Below, piece after piece: positions 33,201-43,916 of a stretch of DNA of 64,000 bases (its first letter is position 1; every line of letters begins with the position of its first letter). This DNA comes from Prillingera fragicola (Eukaryota > Basidiomycota > Tremellomycetes > Trichosporonales > Trichosporonaceae): contig BEDY01000001.1 of assembly GCA_002335605.1 (NCBI GenBank), forward strand, positions 2,418,001 to 2,482,000, in the 5' to 3' direction. A program made the position numbers and the translations under genes. The notes under the pieces are model-generated. The model had not been told where the DNA came from, made no database searches, and saw only the letters and a program-made list of their open reading frames with translations.

Positions 33201-34331
33201 AAGAGGAGGCTGGCTTTGCCGCACCGGAAGTTGAGCCGGGGGCATCGCGAGGCTGCTGGGTGGGTGACGTTGCCGAGGCGGAGTGCTGGACGGGTGAACG
33301 TTGACTGGGAGCATCGCGCGCCGGCTGCGACGACAGAGGAGGGGGGCCGCCAAACAGGCCACGGCCAGAGGCGGCAGGAGGGGGAATGTTGCTCTTCACC
33401 GGGCTAGTCTGACCCATGGCTGACAGGCCAGAGAGGCTTTCGCGGGGTTGGCTGCTGCTGGACAGGTTGCGTTGGTGGCCAGAGGCCTTGTCCTGAGCAG
33501 GGTTGCTCGCAGCGCTACCGGAACGAGGGCGTCCGCCTCCCTCGTAGCTTGAGCCCAGAGGACGACCACCGATACTGGAGAAGCTGGGGAGAGGATGTCC
33601 GGGGCGAGCTGCTGAAGAAGCAGTGGACGAAGGATGGGCAGCTGATGGCTTGGCCGCAGGCCCGCTGGCTGACGAGCCACCACCCGGCACACGGTTCAAG
33701 AGAGTGGGCGAGGTCGACGGATGCTGCCTGCCGAAAGGTTGGTGGGTCGAACGGGTCGGCGACTTGTCACCAGAAGGTTTCGAGTCGCGACCCTGTCCCA
33801 ACTGATGCTGACGCTCACGCTCACGCTCGCGGTCGCGCTCAATCTCGCGGAGACGGTCCCGCTCGCGCTTCTCGGCCATGTAGTTTCCAAACGAGTACTG
33901 AGATGCGGATCCACCGAAAATTCCGGCGCCTCCTGGGCGTGATGTGATCGACGAGGAAGGGTTCTCTGGGCGTGTGGAGGGATACGCCGTGGCAGAGCCC
34001 ATTCCAGAACCAGGCACGCGGCCGGCCTCGTGCGAAGCGGATGCTGGTGTCGAAGCAGCTGGGCGGTCGCCGCCGCCAGCACTAGACGACGAGTGCGAGT
34101 GGTGATGATGGTGGTGGTGATGGTGATGGTGGGGGTGGGCATGCGGCGCTGCACTGTTGGCAGGTGACGCCGAAGCCGAAGGTGGCCGTGCCTGTGACCC
34201 GGGGTACGAAAACCGAGCGGCCGACGAGTCTGCGCGTCAGTGAGCACAAGGTCTTGCATCCACGGCACATTTGTGCTCTAGGACTCACCTCTTGCCGGCG
34301 GACGGTCACCGCCCTTGTCCTGCTCACTCAT
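30263..34331 (-). CDS. RXT3: Rxt3-type subunit of the Rpd3L histone deacetylase complex
   Basis: Three exons (34289-34331, 31478-34229, 30263-31439) encode 1323 aa. The Rxt3 domain lies around residues 640-780: IVGHESYGG, ECEGGIVVVRVGGGFLGSRW, RKVWGTDVYTDDSDLGLVLIHAGWI and VNVTVRIVPRL. The first exon (MSEQDKGGDRPPAR) joins in phase to a His-rich stretch of ten consecutive His. Residues about 310-400 hold a long Arg/Glu helix. A conserved block YRVSLVLLDSGLPRLRVSSV starts exon 3, and the C-terminal 300 residues are acidic and Ala/Pro-rich, ending in a [KQ][DE]DA[SAP] array. Rxt3 sits in the large Rpd3 co-repressor in the nucleus. The domain call is strong; the overall length far exceeds yeast Rxt3, mainly through low-complexity insertions. 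Confidence 0.88.
30400..30660 (-). repeat. 15-bp minisatellite coding for a KDDAS/KEDAS array
   Basis: On the plus strand the unit reads GGATGCGTCCTCTTT or GGATGCGTCGTCCTT and recurs about 15 times with substitutions. On the coding strand it gives KEDAS, KDDAS, QKDDA and PKDDA pentapeptides. All changes keep the frame because the unit is five codons. Confidence 0.85.
32870..33070 (-). repeat. Arg-Glu dipeptide repeat in RXT3
   Basis: The coding strand reads long runs of RE and KE dipeptides (REREREREREVAREKERELA). This predicts a long single alpha helix or charged coil. The DNA is CGCTCG/CTCCCT-type imperfect hexamers, prone to length change. Confidence 0.8.
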
Positions 34332-35891
34332 CCTTGGTGGAGCGCGGTGTGGGAGCAGGTGCGATCCGATCGGTTGGATAGGGTGGAGGGAAGAAGATGT
34401 TCACTGTTGCTTTGTAGCAGTGGGGCGAGCCGCGGCCAGGCAGCCTGGTGGGCAGACGGGATGGGAGAGTGTCGAGTGCACAGAGCTGCCGAGGTGCTGG
34501 ACTGGAATCCGGATTAAAGGAGGATGGTATGGGAGATGAGAAAGTCTAGTCGTGAAAGTAGATGTTGATGAAGAGGTAAGAGGTTGCAGTGTGTTGCTGA
34601 CCCGGGATTCTCGTTTGCCAGTCGCAGCATGCAGCCTGACGTCGGCCAGGAACGAGGCCTCACACAGTGGGCGCGGCGGCGCCGCTCGGCCCTGGCGCAC
34701 TTGGTTCACTCATCCCATCTAGCGCCACCGATCCGCTTATAATCCCGGAGATATCGGCCTAAATTCAACGTGTGGCACCTCTGTTGTCCTATCGCACATC
34801 ATGGCAATCGTTTACCATGCACACCATGCACACCGTCAACACACCACTGTCGCAAGAGCGTGTGCATCACCTCGTTCTTCAAAGGGCCCGTGCACCAGTA
34901 TCTGTCTCAACTAATGTGTGTCAACTTGCCGCATCCCATTGTTCTGCAACGGCAGATGGGCTGGTTCCCCGGACCAGCTTGTCTCGATCTCCAGTCTGTT
35001 CCCCTGGTATCCGATATCGGCTTTGCCAGCTCTGACACTGATGCTAGGCCAAGTGGACTCGACAAGTACAGCACTTCAGTCTGTACGCTGATGTCGACCG
35101 AATCACCCAGCCTGCGTGGTAATAATCAGGGGGCACACTGCACTAACAAAGGCCGGCAATGTGTGCCAACAAAGCGCACGCACTGACCTACCGGCTAACG
35201 GCCACGTCGTCCACTGGCCACTGATCCACTGATCTCGAACCTTGCGGGGTGCCGTCCACTGGCCACTGGCCGCTAGCAGAGTCAACACTATTGTTCTTCT
35301 TCGCGTCGACGGGTTTGCTGCGGTAGGTGGCATTGAAAAGGCATCCAGCACTGCCAGCTGCCACCTACGGCCTCAGCTGCACCTTTGCAGTACTTGTGGC
35401 ATGAGTGCTCACATACTCGCCAACTGTACCGCCGTCTCTTCTCCAATGGCGCCACCCGCGTTCACGACTTAATCTGGATGATGCTTGAACCACGCTGTGC
35501 ATCCATTGGTGAATCGCGGACTTTTGAACCTGTTATGCCATAACTCTGATCGCTGACAATCACTGTTACCACACACTGCGTGATGCCAAGAGTATGGAAG
35601 CGCCTGAAGAGTACTCATCGGACAGGAGCAGTCGTCATGACCTGACAAAGAAAGAAAAAGGCGTGCCGGCGATCCGGCGAATGGAAGTGCCTCGGAAACA
35701 TCACTTAGCAACCCTACAAGATGGCCGGCGACTACGATGGCAGAGGCACTTCTCATGACAATTTGGTCACACGAAAGAAAATGACCAATGCATCTAGCAT
35801 GAGCAGTTGTACGCGTAGAGGAGAGAGTAGTAAAACACATGAAATTGATACAGACAAAAGACACAGCCACCGCGGGAGAGTGTACCCGTGG
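34332..35891. other. Gene-free stretch upstream of RXT3
   Basis: This 1.56 kb separates the RXT3 start from the glycosidase stop codon. It contains short direct repeats (ACCATGCAC twice near 34816; CCACTGGCCACTG copies near 35210 and 35260). No coding frame or RNA gene is supported. Confidence 0.45.
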
Positions 35892-37274
35892 TTACCGTCC
35901 AGCGGCGTGGCGTGCGGCCCACATGAGTGCCAGCAACGTTTGGCCCTCAGGGGACTTGAGGCCTGATCCCTTACGAACAATGAAGCCGTTGGTGCCCTGA
36001 GGGTCGACCACGTCGGTAAGCCACTTGGCAGTGCTGACCTTGCGAACGACAGCCTCAAAGGTAGCGGCAGCCTTGTCGGCAAGGGGGGAGGCGAGTTCTG
36101 GGCAGAGCTTGAGGAAGCGGTAGTAGGCGGCGACGACGGCGGCGGTGCCGGCCGAATCGGCGAGCGTGACGTCCTCGCCTTTGGGAGCGCGGTCCTTCTC
36201 GGGAACAAGCATGTAGTTGGGGAGACGGCCGCTCGCCTCGACCTGGTTGAAGAGCGAGGTGAAGACAGCAGCCGCAGTCGTCTCGGCCTCCGCGACCTTG
36301 GCGTCGAGCTTCGTGTTGCCTGCCGACTTGATGCTGGCAAGGACGCGCATCAGGCCGTGGAGCATCCAGCCGTTGCCTGTAGCCCAGAAACGGGCATCCC
36401 AGTTGTTGACGTGACGGTAGAGGTTGACCGAAGGGTCGAGGAGGCCGGAGGAGATGAGCGACCATTGGTCGAGAGCCTCGGCGAGGAGCTCGTCGTTCTT
36501 TGTGGTCATACCGAGGTAGGCGAGGAAGGGAGGAATCATAAAGCCCTGGTCAGACCAGAGCTCAAAGTGACCCTCGCGCTGCGATATCGTGCCGTTGTCG
36601 CTCTTGACGCCAGATTGAAGGTACGCAAGCTGATTTCCGACGGCCCATGCGTAGGCATCGTCACTCTTGACGCTGCCGACGGACTTGAGGTCGCCCTTGA
36701 CCTGGTCGGCAAAGTGAGCCAATATCCAGGCAGCCGTGCCAAGAGCGCACGGGTCGCCGAGCGAGCCCGCTCCATCGACGAGCGCCTTTGAGGCAAGAGG
36801 GGTAGGAGAGGTGTCGGACGAAATGTACTTGTCGAGGTCGACTTCATTCGAATCCTCGGGAGCACCGCTCCAGTCGTACTTGTCAAGAGTGTTGGCGGTG
36901 ATGCGCAAAACCTCACGCGGAATAACCTTGGAATTGTTCATGAACGACTCCTTGTACTCAAAGGGGGTCAGATGAGAGTTGTAGACTTCCAGAAGTGCCT
37001 CGGTCAAGGTACCGAGTTCCCAACTGTGGGCTGAAATGGCGATTCCGTTGGTGAGAATGCCGGGGAGATCCTTTGTGAGTCGGACATAGCCAGGACTCTT
37101 TATGCGGGGGTCGTAAGAGAGTGATGGGAGCTGGTAGCCAGGTGGGGCGCGCTCGGAAAGACGGTGAACACGCGCGGCGTGACGACCTTTGAGGGGATGC
37201 AGCGGACCGGCCGCGGCAAAGGTGAAGAAAGCAGCGAGCTGCAGCACTTGGAAGAGCACAGCAACAGCGAGCAT
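35892..37274 (-). CDS. Secreted six-hairpin glycosidase, GH105-like
   Basis: A single exon encodes 460 aa from the ATG at 37274; the frame is open farther upstream but has no earlier ATG. Residues 1-22 (MLAVAVLFQVLQLAAFFTFA) form a signal peptide. The alternating helices of the alpha6/alpha6 barrel are visible. Diagnostic motifs are LWSDQGFMIPPFLAYLG, with Asp 242 at the position of the catalytic Asp of GH105/GH88 enzymes, and WATGNGWMLHGLMRVLASI, the counterpart of their GNGW motif. GH105 enzymes remove unsaturated rhamnogalacturonyl or glucuronyl groups from lyase-cut polysaccharides. The fungal secreted group is poorly characterised, so the substrate is open. Its promoter is shared with an MFS transporter, which hints at joint use of a sugar acid or oligosaccharide. 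Confidence 0.8.
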   Translation of the reverse strand: MLAVAVLFQVLQLAAFFTFAAAGPLHPLKGRHAARVHRLSERAPPGYQLPSLSYDPRIKSPGYVRLTKDLPGILTNGIAISAHSWELGTLTEALLEVYNSHLTPFEYKESFMNNSKVIPREVLRITANTLDKYDWSGAPEDSNEVDLDKYISSDTSPTPLASKALVDGAGSLGDPCALGTAAWILAHFADQVKGDLKSVGSVKSDDAYAWAVGNQLAYLQSGVKSDNGTISQREGHFELWSDQGFMIPPFLAYLGMTTKNDELLAEALDQWSLISSGLLDPSVNLYRHVNNWDARFWATGNGWMLHGLMRVLASIKSAGNTKLDAKVAEAETTAAAVFTSLFNQVEASGRLPNYMLVPEKDRAPKGEDVTLADSAGTAAVVAAYYRFLKLCPELASPLADKAAATFEAVVRKVSTAKWLTDVVDPQGTNGFIVRKGSGLKSPEGQTLLALMWAARHAAGR

Positions 37275-39154
37275 GACGGATGGGACAATGATAAAGAATG
37301 AATGAAAGATGAAGAAGAAGAACCAACTTCGCCCAATGCTGATGGCGGCAAAAGCAGCCACAATTCGTACGGGACACTACTAGAGTGATGGTCACGGTAG
37401 TGGAGGAGGCTCAGGGTCCCCCTATTTTGACCCTGATTCCCACCAGGGAGCGTTTCCTTGGCAATGCGCGTCGTCACCCAGGCTTCCTTTGACCTCGACG
37501 ACATGGAACTTCCAACTGGCATAGGCGTGCGTCATGGCTGTCGAGGCGATTCCTGCACTGGCCTGTGCAATGGACTATGCAGAACACTGGTGAAACTGGG
37601 CTACGCACCCAACCCTTTGTCAGTGCACACTGGGTTACTGAATTCTGTTTGGGAACAGGGCTCCACAAGGTCACAAAGCATGTTGTTTATGCTTGGCAGC
37701 GGAGACTGGTCAAGGGACCAAGGGCGTTATGGGGCGTACCTGTGGTCTGTGCGCAGCACATCGTCTTGACGGGCACGGCATCAGCTGCACTGAGGCGTTA
37801 GGCGCGACACGCATCAGGCGCTATATCAGGCCAGGGTGGTGCAAGTCGTGTGCATCAGCATCCGCCGAGAGCCGCGGTGGCACCCAGCCGGCAGTGAGCT
37901 GATTAATGGGTGGCAAAGGGGTGGATCAATGCACAGTGCGCGATTTCATGACTTGCCATGACACTCTTTATGCGCTTCGTCTCATCCTGCAATCCTGCAA
38001 AGTAGCAATACGGCGCGGCTCGACACGGTGCCGGACTAGATGTTCCAATTAATGGCGCACTGGGGTCGTTGCAGCTACCTGGTGGACCGATCTTGGTCTT
38101 GATGGGGAGTGTGCAAGAGGAACACATCGCCAATGGTCAGACGCAGACTATGCACACCTCTCATGCGCAGCTGTGTAGCTGGGGTTTAACGCCGCACTCA
38201 ATGGCGTCCGCAACCAACACGGCCAAGAAGACATTGGGCGACAAACGACATCAATGAATACCGCGTGGTTGCCATTCCCGCTTCGGCCCCGGTCCGGTAT
38301 CGCGCAAGGCACGACGTGTGTTCTTTCAATCCATGCCTGTTGGCCTTGTCTCGTGCTTCCAGCGACTGGTCCACACCGTCCTGCACCTCTACGTCCTTCG
38401 GAGCTTAGCATGTCGACTGAAGCGCATAAACCCTAGGATACGCCAGCGCGCTCGTGGCCGCCCCTATGTTCAGGACGCAGCAAGGCAGAGGTTGTTTCGT
38501 AGCAACCGCGACACGCTTCCCTACACATGTCGCCTGCTCGGAAACTGACACCCTTCGGCCCGAACGTGCCATGTTCCGGACGGCAACAGACGCCTTCTGG
38601 CGGCAGCGAAGATCTAGAAGCGCGCGCAATATGGTTTTTTGCGACCTGAGGCGTAAGCTTGGCTCGGTCAGACAGGTTTCCCCGGTGCCATCCATTTCGA
38701 CACCATCGCCGCAAATTCGGGCTCACGGGGGGCCCACTCTGTCATTCTCGGCCGCGGCTGGGCTCCACCTTGTTCTGTATTCATGGTTAACGCCTCGACC
38801 CGCCCCGGGGCTAAGACGTCCCAAGTTGGGCCCTGGACATCAGCGGGGTCCCACCTGACAGCGGCAATCAAAGGCACTTTGCTCGCTAGCGATGGCCAAC
38901 AAAGCTTCATGCTCGCCAAGAGTTGGACATTCTAGCCAACAATGTCTTCCTTTGCAATGTGCCAAGGCTGGTCTTCTGTGGTAGCTCCGAGGGGGGTTAG
39001 GAACGATTCGGGGCACAGGTGGGCAGAGCATGGTTGACCTCGATTCGATTCTGATCAACAAAAAAAAGTTGAGCCACTGAGCCTCATTGCCTCATGGCAC
39101 GATATAAGGCTGGGGTACTGAGTCCCAGACGACCCACGTAACCCCTCTGCAGTC
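37275..39154. promoter_or_regulatory. Divergent intergenic region of the glycosidase and MFS transporter
   Basis: The 1.88 kb between the two divergent start codons has no supported gene. A TATA-like GATATAAGG lies near 39098, about 55 bp before the transporter ATG. No single binding motif stands out by eye. Confidence 0.45.
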
Positions 39155-40740
39155 ATGTCTACAACCCAAGAAAGCAGGCGTCATTCCGTCGAGTACGACG
39201 AGGAGCTCAAGGGTGGTGGCATCGACCACCACCTCGCTGTCGAGATTCCTCCCTCTCTCGCTGGCCTCGGGCCAGAGGAGGTTGCCGCCGTTGACAAGGC
39301 GGCTACCCGCAAGCTCGACATTTTGCTCATGCCGATTCTGGTAGTGCTGTACATTCTCAACTACTTGGACCGTCAGAGTGAGTGAGACGTGTGGAGGTGG
39401 AGGACCGGTGGAGGTGATTCACCACCTTTGACGTTTGTCCGCCGTTTCAGCAATGCTGGAGCTGACGTGCAGACATTTCCACCGCCAAGATTGGAGAGAT
39501 GACTATCGACCTGCGCATGTCCAACCAGGAGTTCTCTACCTGTGTGGCTGTTCTCTTTGCCGGTTACGTCTCGCTTCAGATTCCGTCCAACATGGTCGCC
39601 TCCAAGGTCAAGCTCCCCGGCGTGTATATTTGCGTCATGTGCGCACTCTGGGGTCTTGTCTCGGCATGCACTGGTGCTGTCCAGTCGTACGCTGGTCTTG
39701 CCGTATGCCGCACCATTCTGGGTTTCACCGAGGCTGCGTTTTTTCCTGGAGCCTTGTACCTCTTGTCCATGTTCTACACGAAGCAACAGCTCGCCTTCCG
39801 CACTTCGATCCTCTACTCGGGCTCGCAGATTGGTAACGCCTTTGGAGGTCTCTTTGCCCTTGCCATTCTTGAGATGGAGGGCCTGCACGGCATCCGCGGC
39901 TGGCGCTGGCTGTTCATCATCGAAGGCGCTCTCACCGTCGGCATTGCCATTGTCGTTGGCTTTATCATTCCCAACCGTCCTGAGACCATTCGCTGGCTCA
40001 CGGAAGTTGAGCGCGATCAGCTCATCTTCCGTCTCCAACAGGACCGTGGTACGAAGGACGGCTCCGAGGACATGTCCATGTGGGAGGCTACACGTCTCGC
40101 GTTTGCCGACCCGAAGGCCTGGCTCGTTTGCGCCGCCCTCACCATTGCCTACGTCGCAGCCGCAGTCACAAACTTCTTTCCTATTGTAGTAGGGTCCCTC
40201 GGCTTTAACAGGACGACGACGCTTGCGATCACCGCTCCGCCGTACCTGCTGTGTATCCTGTGCATCACCTTGACTGGGTGGCACTCGGACCGCGTTCACG
40301 AGCGCGCGTACCACATCATGCTTCCCTTCGCGGTCACCATTGTCGCCAACGTTATTGCTGTCTCGACCACCAACGTTGCCGCTCGATACGTCGCCATGAT
40401 GCTTATGCCGTCCTCGTTCTACTCGGCATCAATCGTCCTACTGTCCTGGATCTCCACCACCGTTGTGGGGCCGAATAGCAAGCGCGCCGTTGCCATTGCC
40501 ATGATCAACGCTGTTTCCAACACTTCCAACATCTGGACGTCGTACCTGTACATTGGTGCGCCGCGCTACATTGTCGCCTTTAGCGTCAACCTCGCCGCCT
40601 CCGTGGCGGTCATCGTCGTTGTATTCATTCTCCGCCAATACCTCGTTCGCCTGAACAAGCGTCTGGACAACGGCGAGGATCTCGGTGTGCAAGGTCCTTC
40701 GGAGGTGCAGAAGGCTGCTGGGTTCCGTTTCCAGCTCTAG
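39155..40740 (+). CDS. MFS transporter, anion:cation symporter (allantoate permease-like) family
   Basis: Two exons (39155-39377, 39473-40740) encode 496 aa with about 12 membrane segments. A soluble N-terminus of about 50 residues leads to LLMPILVVLYILNYLDRQNI, the TM1-to-loop signature of the Dal5/Tna1/Seo1-type ACS family. CRTILGFTEAAFFPGALYLL and YTKQQLAFRTSILYSGSQIG (TM4-5) and RPETIRWLTEVERDQL (central loop) agree with it. This group imports organic anions such as allantoate, nicotinate, pantothenate and some sugar acids with protons at the plasma membrane. The substrate cannot be read from the sequence. The intron (95 nt) is in phase, adding AAC at the junction. It is divergent from a GH105-like glycosidase. 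Confidence 0.9.
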
Positions 40741-41381
40741 CGGGCGTCGTTTGTGGCAGATAGACATAGATGCAAGGGCTGCAAGGAAGCTATTGCCAAA
40801 GGGCCACACGACTTGGCTGTGAGGCGTGCTTGAGTTGGGCTCGAATGATACTTGTTATGTTCCACGCTTCACCGTTCTGTCTCTGCATTGCTCGAGTGCT
40901 TTAGTCCGGCCGCGGTTCTGTGGACGTGACCAGGATAGGACGTGTGGACGTGTGGAAACTCGCTCTTCTGCCGCAGTTGCAGCCCCTCGGAGGAGGGAGC
41001 GGCTCTTTGCACTGCAGCGCAGAGCTGGAGTTGCATGGTGTATAGCACCAGTGTCTGGGAGGCAGCGGGCAACGCCAGGACAACATGTCAGTGTGCTTGG
41101 AGACTTGTAAAGCATTTCCCGGCAGAGCCAACACCATCTGTCCAAATTCCAAGTTCCTTTTGGTTGTGCCCGTGAAATCGATCTGACGTTGCCAATTGTG
41201 CTTGCCAACTGTCACAGTACAGGGCCCAGCTAACCCTCAAATAAATCAGATATTTTGTGTACTTTGACCTCGATGTCCAAGAGACAAGATGCATGCAGCA
41301 GGTCGTCCACAATTCGCCAGGACAAGTTGGTGAAATGTGGCGTCCGATAGTGATCCAGAAGGTTTGGTTAACAGTATCCAA
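40741..41381. other. 3' region of the transporter gene, no other gene seen
   Basis: Between the transporter stop and tRNA-Phe I see no supported gene, repeat or additional RNA. Confidence 0.45.
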
Positions 41382-41488
41382 GGAGACATAGCTCAGTTGG
41401 GAGAGCGTACGACTGAAGTATCTCAGTTTCATGGACGAAGCAAAGTCCAGGTATCGTACGGTCGCTGGTTCGATCCCGGCTGGCTCCA
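41382..41488 (+). tRNA. tRNA-Phe(GAA), copy 1, with intron
   Basis: The gene reads GGAGACA TA GCTC AGTTGGGA GAGC G, anticodon stem TACGA/TCGTA and loop CTGAAG, so the anticodon is GAA. An intron of about 34 nt follows position 37. The T arm is GCTGG-TTCGATC-CCGGC and the acceptor strand TGGCTCC with discriminator A. Position 5-68 is an A-G mismatch; all other stems pair. Confidence 0.9.
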
Positions 41489-41844
41489 TGCTTTTTGCGC
41501 GCATGCACGAGTAGGTGCATGCTGTAGCCCAACGTCGTAGCTACACGCTCATGTGCTCAAATCGGACGTAGCCTGCCGGATGCGAGAGTATTGTCGACGG
41601 CGCGTGTGGAGGGCCGGCGTGGCGTGGCCATTTTCAAAGACCTTGACCATGTCATGAGCACACTACATTATGAGCGCGTGTCATCAACGAGCGGCGAAGC
41701 ATTATGGAGGCTCGGCCTGTGCAACAGAGTTTCGAGCTTGGTGTCTAGCTACATGTGAAGGTGCATCTCATAGGGACGACATGGTACAATGAAAGAGAGC
41801 GAAAACGAAGAATGCGAAGTGTACTACTGTGGCGTGCCAAGTCT
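41489..41844. other. Spacer between tRNA-Phe and histone H2A
   Basis: These 356 bases hold the presumed H2A 3' UTR on the minus strand. No gene or stem-loop typical of animal histone mRNAs is evident. Confidence 0.45.
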
Positions 41845-42385
41845 CTAGGCCTCCTGCGACCCCTTGCCCTTCTTGCCAGACTGTCATGTCAGCAACGATA
41901 ACAAAAGCACGGCCAAGTGCAAGACTCACCTTGGCGGGGAGGAGGTCGGGGAGAATGTTGGGAAGGACACCACCCTGCGAGATGACGACCGAGCCAAGCA
42001 GCTTGTTGAGCTCCTCGTCGTTGCGGACGGCGAGCTGGAGGTGACGGGGCACGATACGCGACTTCTTGTTGTCACGGGCAGCGTTGCCGGCAAGCTCGAG
42101 AATCTCGGCGGCGAGGTCTGGACTGGTCAGTGTCGTGGTCGATGCAAGATGAGTGCAACTCACACTCGAGGACAGCGGCGAGGTACACGGGGGCACCCGA
42201 ACCGACACGCTGGGCGTAGTTGCCCTTCTTGAGAAGACGGTGGATACGACCAACGGGGACTGGATTGTCAGCACTGGCCGTTGGCAAGGGGGCTGCTACT
42301 CACACTGAAGACCGGCCTTCGACGAACGCGACGACGACTTGGTCTCCGAACCAGACTTGCCGCCAGACTTGCCACCAGAAGACAT
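41845..42385 (-). CDS. HTA1: Histone H2A
   Basis: Four exons (42304-42385, 42164-42259, 41930-42117, 41845-41880) encode 133 aa. The core is unmistakable: [80 protein letters not shown] and [15 protein letters not shown]. The tail ends KGKGSQEA, keeping the SQE motif that is phosphorylated as gamma-H2A at DNA breaks in fungi, so this is a core H2A and not H2A.Z. The N-terminus has a Ser/Gly/Lys-rich extension. Three short introns have GTGAGT donors. It is divergent from H2B, the usual fungal arrangement for coordinated S-phase expression. Confidence 0.98.
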
Positions 42386-42722
42386 TGTGAATGAGTTGAG
42401 TGTTGAGGGGGGTAAGGGTGACGCGGTGAGAGCTGTTGAAGAGTTGAGAGTTGAAGGACAACGGAGAACAGAGCAAAGAAGCTGCTCTTTATCAACACGC
42501 TGCCAGAGGACGCAAACATACGTACCAGCCACGTGCTTAAAGTGGTGACGTGTAGGATTAACAGTAAAACATACACGTCACGACCCATGTTTACACCTTG
42601 AAATACATCCGTCGCATCCACCCAACCACTCCTATACAAGTCGCGCTCGTCATCTTCTTTTCTCTCAACCATCAACCTCTGACCTCTACCTCTCATCTAT
42701 CCCGAGCCACCACATCGTCACC
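42386..42722. promoter_or_regulatory. Shared divergent H2A/H2B promoter
   Basis: The two histone start codons lie 337 bp apart. A TATA-like CTATACAAG occurs at 42632-42640 on the H2B side, and TTGATAAAGAG (minus strand) near 42490 on the H2A side. Co-regulation of the pair is the known pattern in fungi. Confidence 0.65.
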
Positions 42723-43331
42723 ATGGTAAGTACCCTTGTGATTCATGTGGTCATACTTTGCAAGTCGTTTGCAAAGCACCTCTTGCCACCCATGACTCCG
42801 GACTTCTCGCTGACTTTGACAGCCTCCCAAGTCTTCCGTCGCTTCCAAGGCCCCTGCCTCTCAGGCCTCCAAGGCTCCCGCCGCTGCTTCCAAGGCTCCC
42901 GCCAAGGTATGTTCTCACGCGCAGGAAATGTTTCCAGGTTGCTGACAGTGCCAGGCTGCCAAGACCTCGTCCGCCAAGGAGGGCGGCAAGAAGCGCACCA
43001 AGAAGCGTGTCGAGTCGTACTCGTCGTACATTTACAAGGTCCTCAAGCAGGTCCACCCCGACACTGGTATCTCGAACAAGGCCATGGCTATTCTCAACTC
43101 GTTTGTCGCCGACATCTTCGAGCGCATTGCTACCGAAGCGTCCAAGCTTGCGTCGTACAACCACCGTTCGACCATTTCGTCTCGCGAGATCCAGACCGCC
43201 GTTCGTCTCATCCTTCCGTGAGTTTGACTGTCATGTCTCCTGTTGCTTTAGCTGACTCGTCCAGTGGGGAGCTTTCCAAGCACGCCATCTCGGAGGGCAC
43301 CAAGGCCGTCACCAAGTTCTCCACCAAGTAG
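42723..43331 (+). CDS. HTB1: Histone H2B
   Basis: Four exons (42723-42725, 42823-42906, 42955-43217, 43265-43331) encode 138 aa. Exon 1 is only the ATG, followed at once by a GTAAGT donor. The N-terminal tail is built of Ala/Lys/Pro repeats ([20 protein letters not shown]). The core reads [80 protein letters not shown] and [18 protein letters not shown]. The conserved C-terminal Lys in AVTKFSTK is the H2B ubiquitination site. For intron 2, acceptor GTGCCAG was chosen over an earlier TGACAG because it gives KAAKTSS without two extra residues. Confidence 0.98.
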   Translation: MVSTLVIHVVILCKSFAKHLLPPMTPDFSLTLTASQVFRRFQGPCLSGLQGSRRCFQGSRQGMFSRAGNVSRLLTVPGCQDLVRQGGRQEAHQEACRVVLVVHLQGPQAGPPRHWYLEQGHGYSQLVCRRHLRAHCYRSVQACVVQPPFDHFVSRDPDRRSSHPSVSLTVMSPVALADSSSGELSKHAISEGTKAVTKFSTK

Positions 43332-43680
43332 ACACACCCCAACGCACCCGTTCACCTGTCACATACTGGGCACCTGTAGCTAGCTTCGCTTTTGTTCCTC
43401 TCCCATTTGATGCATAGCCATCGTGTATGTCTTGTGCTGGTGCAGGGTGCGCCTGTTCTCGACTGCTGACGTTTGTTGGGCGCGGCCACCTGCCTGCCCG
43501 TCTTTATGCCATCGCAGGGTGGCAAGAACAGGCCTCTGACGAGCCCGCAAAAGTCTAACGCGATCTAACGTTGGCCGTGCAGCTCCCGACCTCCAAGCTC
43601 CAAGACGATTGCGGTTCCGCATTTATCCTTTAACCAGCAATCACAGCCAAAAGTTAAAGACACAGCCAACAAAAAGGATA
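43332..43680. other. Spacer between H2B and tRNA-Phe copy 2
   Basis: About 350 bases with the presumed H2B 3' UTR. Nothing else is recognised. Confidence 0.4.
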
Positions 43681-43783
43681 TGGAGGCAGCCAGGATCGAA
43701 CTAGCGACCGTACGATGTCAGATGCAAAGCATCAGAAACTGAGAAACTTCAGTCGTACGCTCTCCCAACTGAGCTATGACTCC
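43681..43783 (-). tRNA. tRNA-Phe(GAA), copy 2, with intron
   Basis: On the minus strand GGAGTCA TA GCTC AGTTGGGA GAGC G matches copy 1 except at position 5. The anticodon stem TACGA/TCGTA and loop CTGAAG give GAA, the T arm is GCTAG-TTCGATC-CTGGC and the acceptor strand is TGCCTCC with discriminator A. Position 5-68 is a T-C mismatch. The intron differs from that of copy 1. The gene is inverted relative to copy 1, 2.2 kb away. Confidence 0.9.
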
Positions 43784-43916
43784 GCGATGTTTTCGTCTTG
43801 GCGTCTCATCTCTTAGCCGCGCAAGGGTATGTTTGTATGACGTAAACACTCACTAGCAGTGACCTTGTTTCACGTCGTCACATTTGCCACTGGTTGTTTG
43901 ACACCCAACAGCAGTC

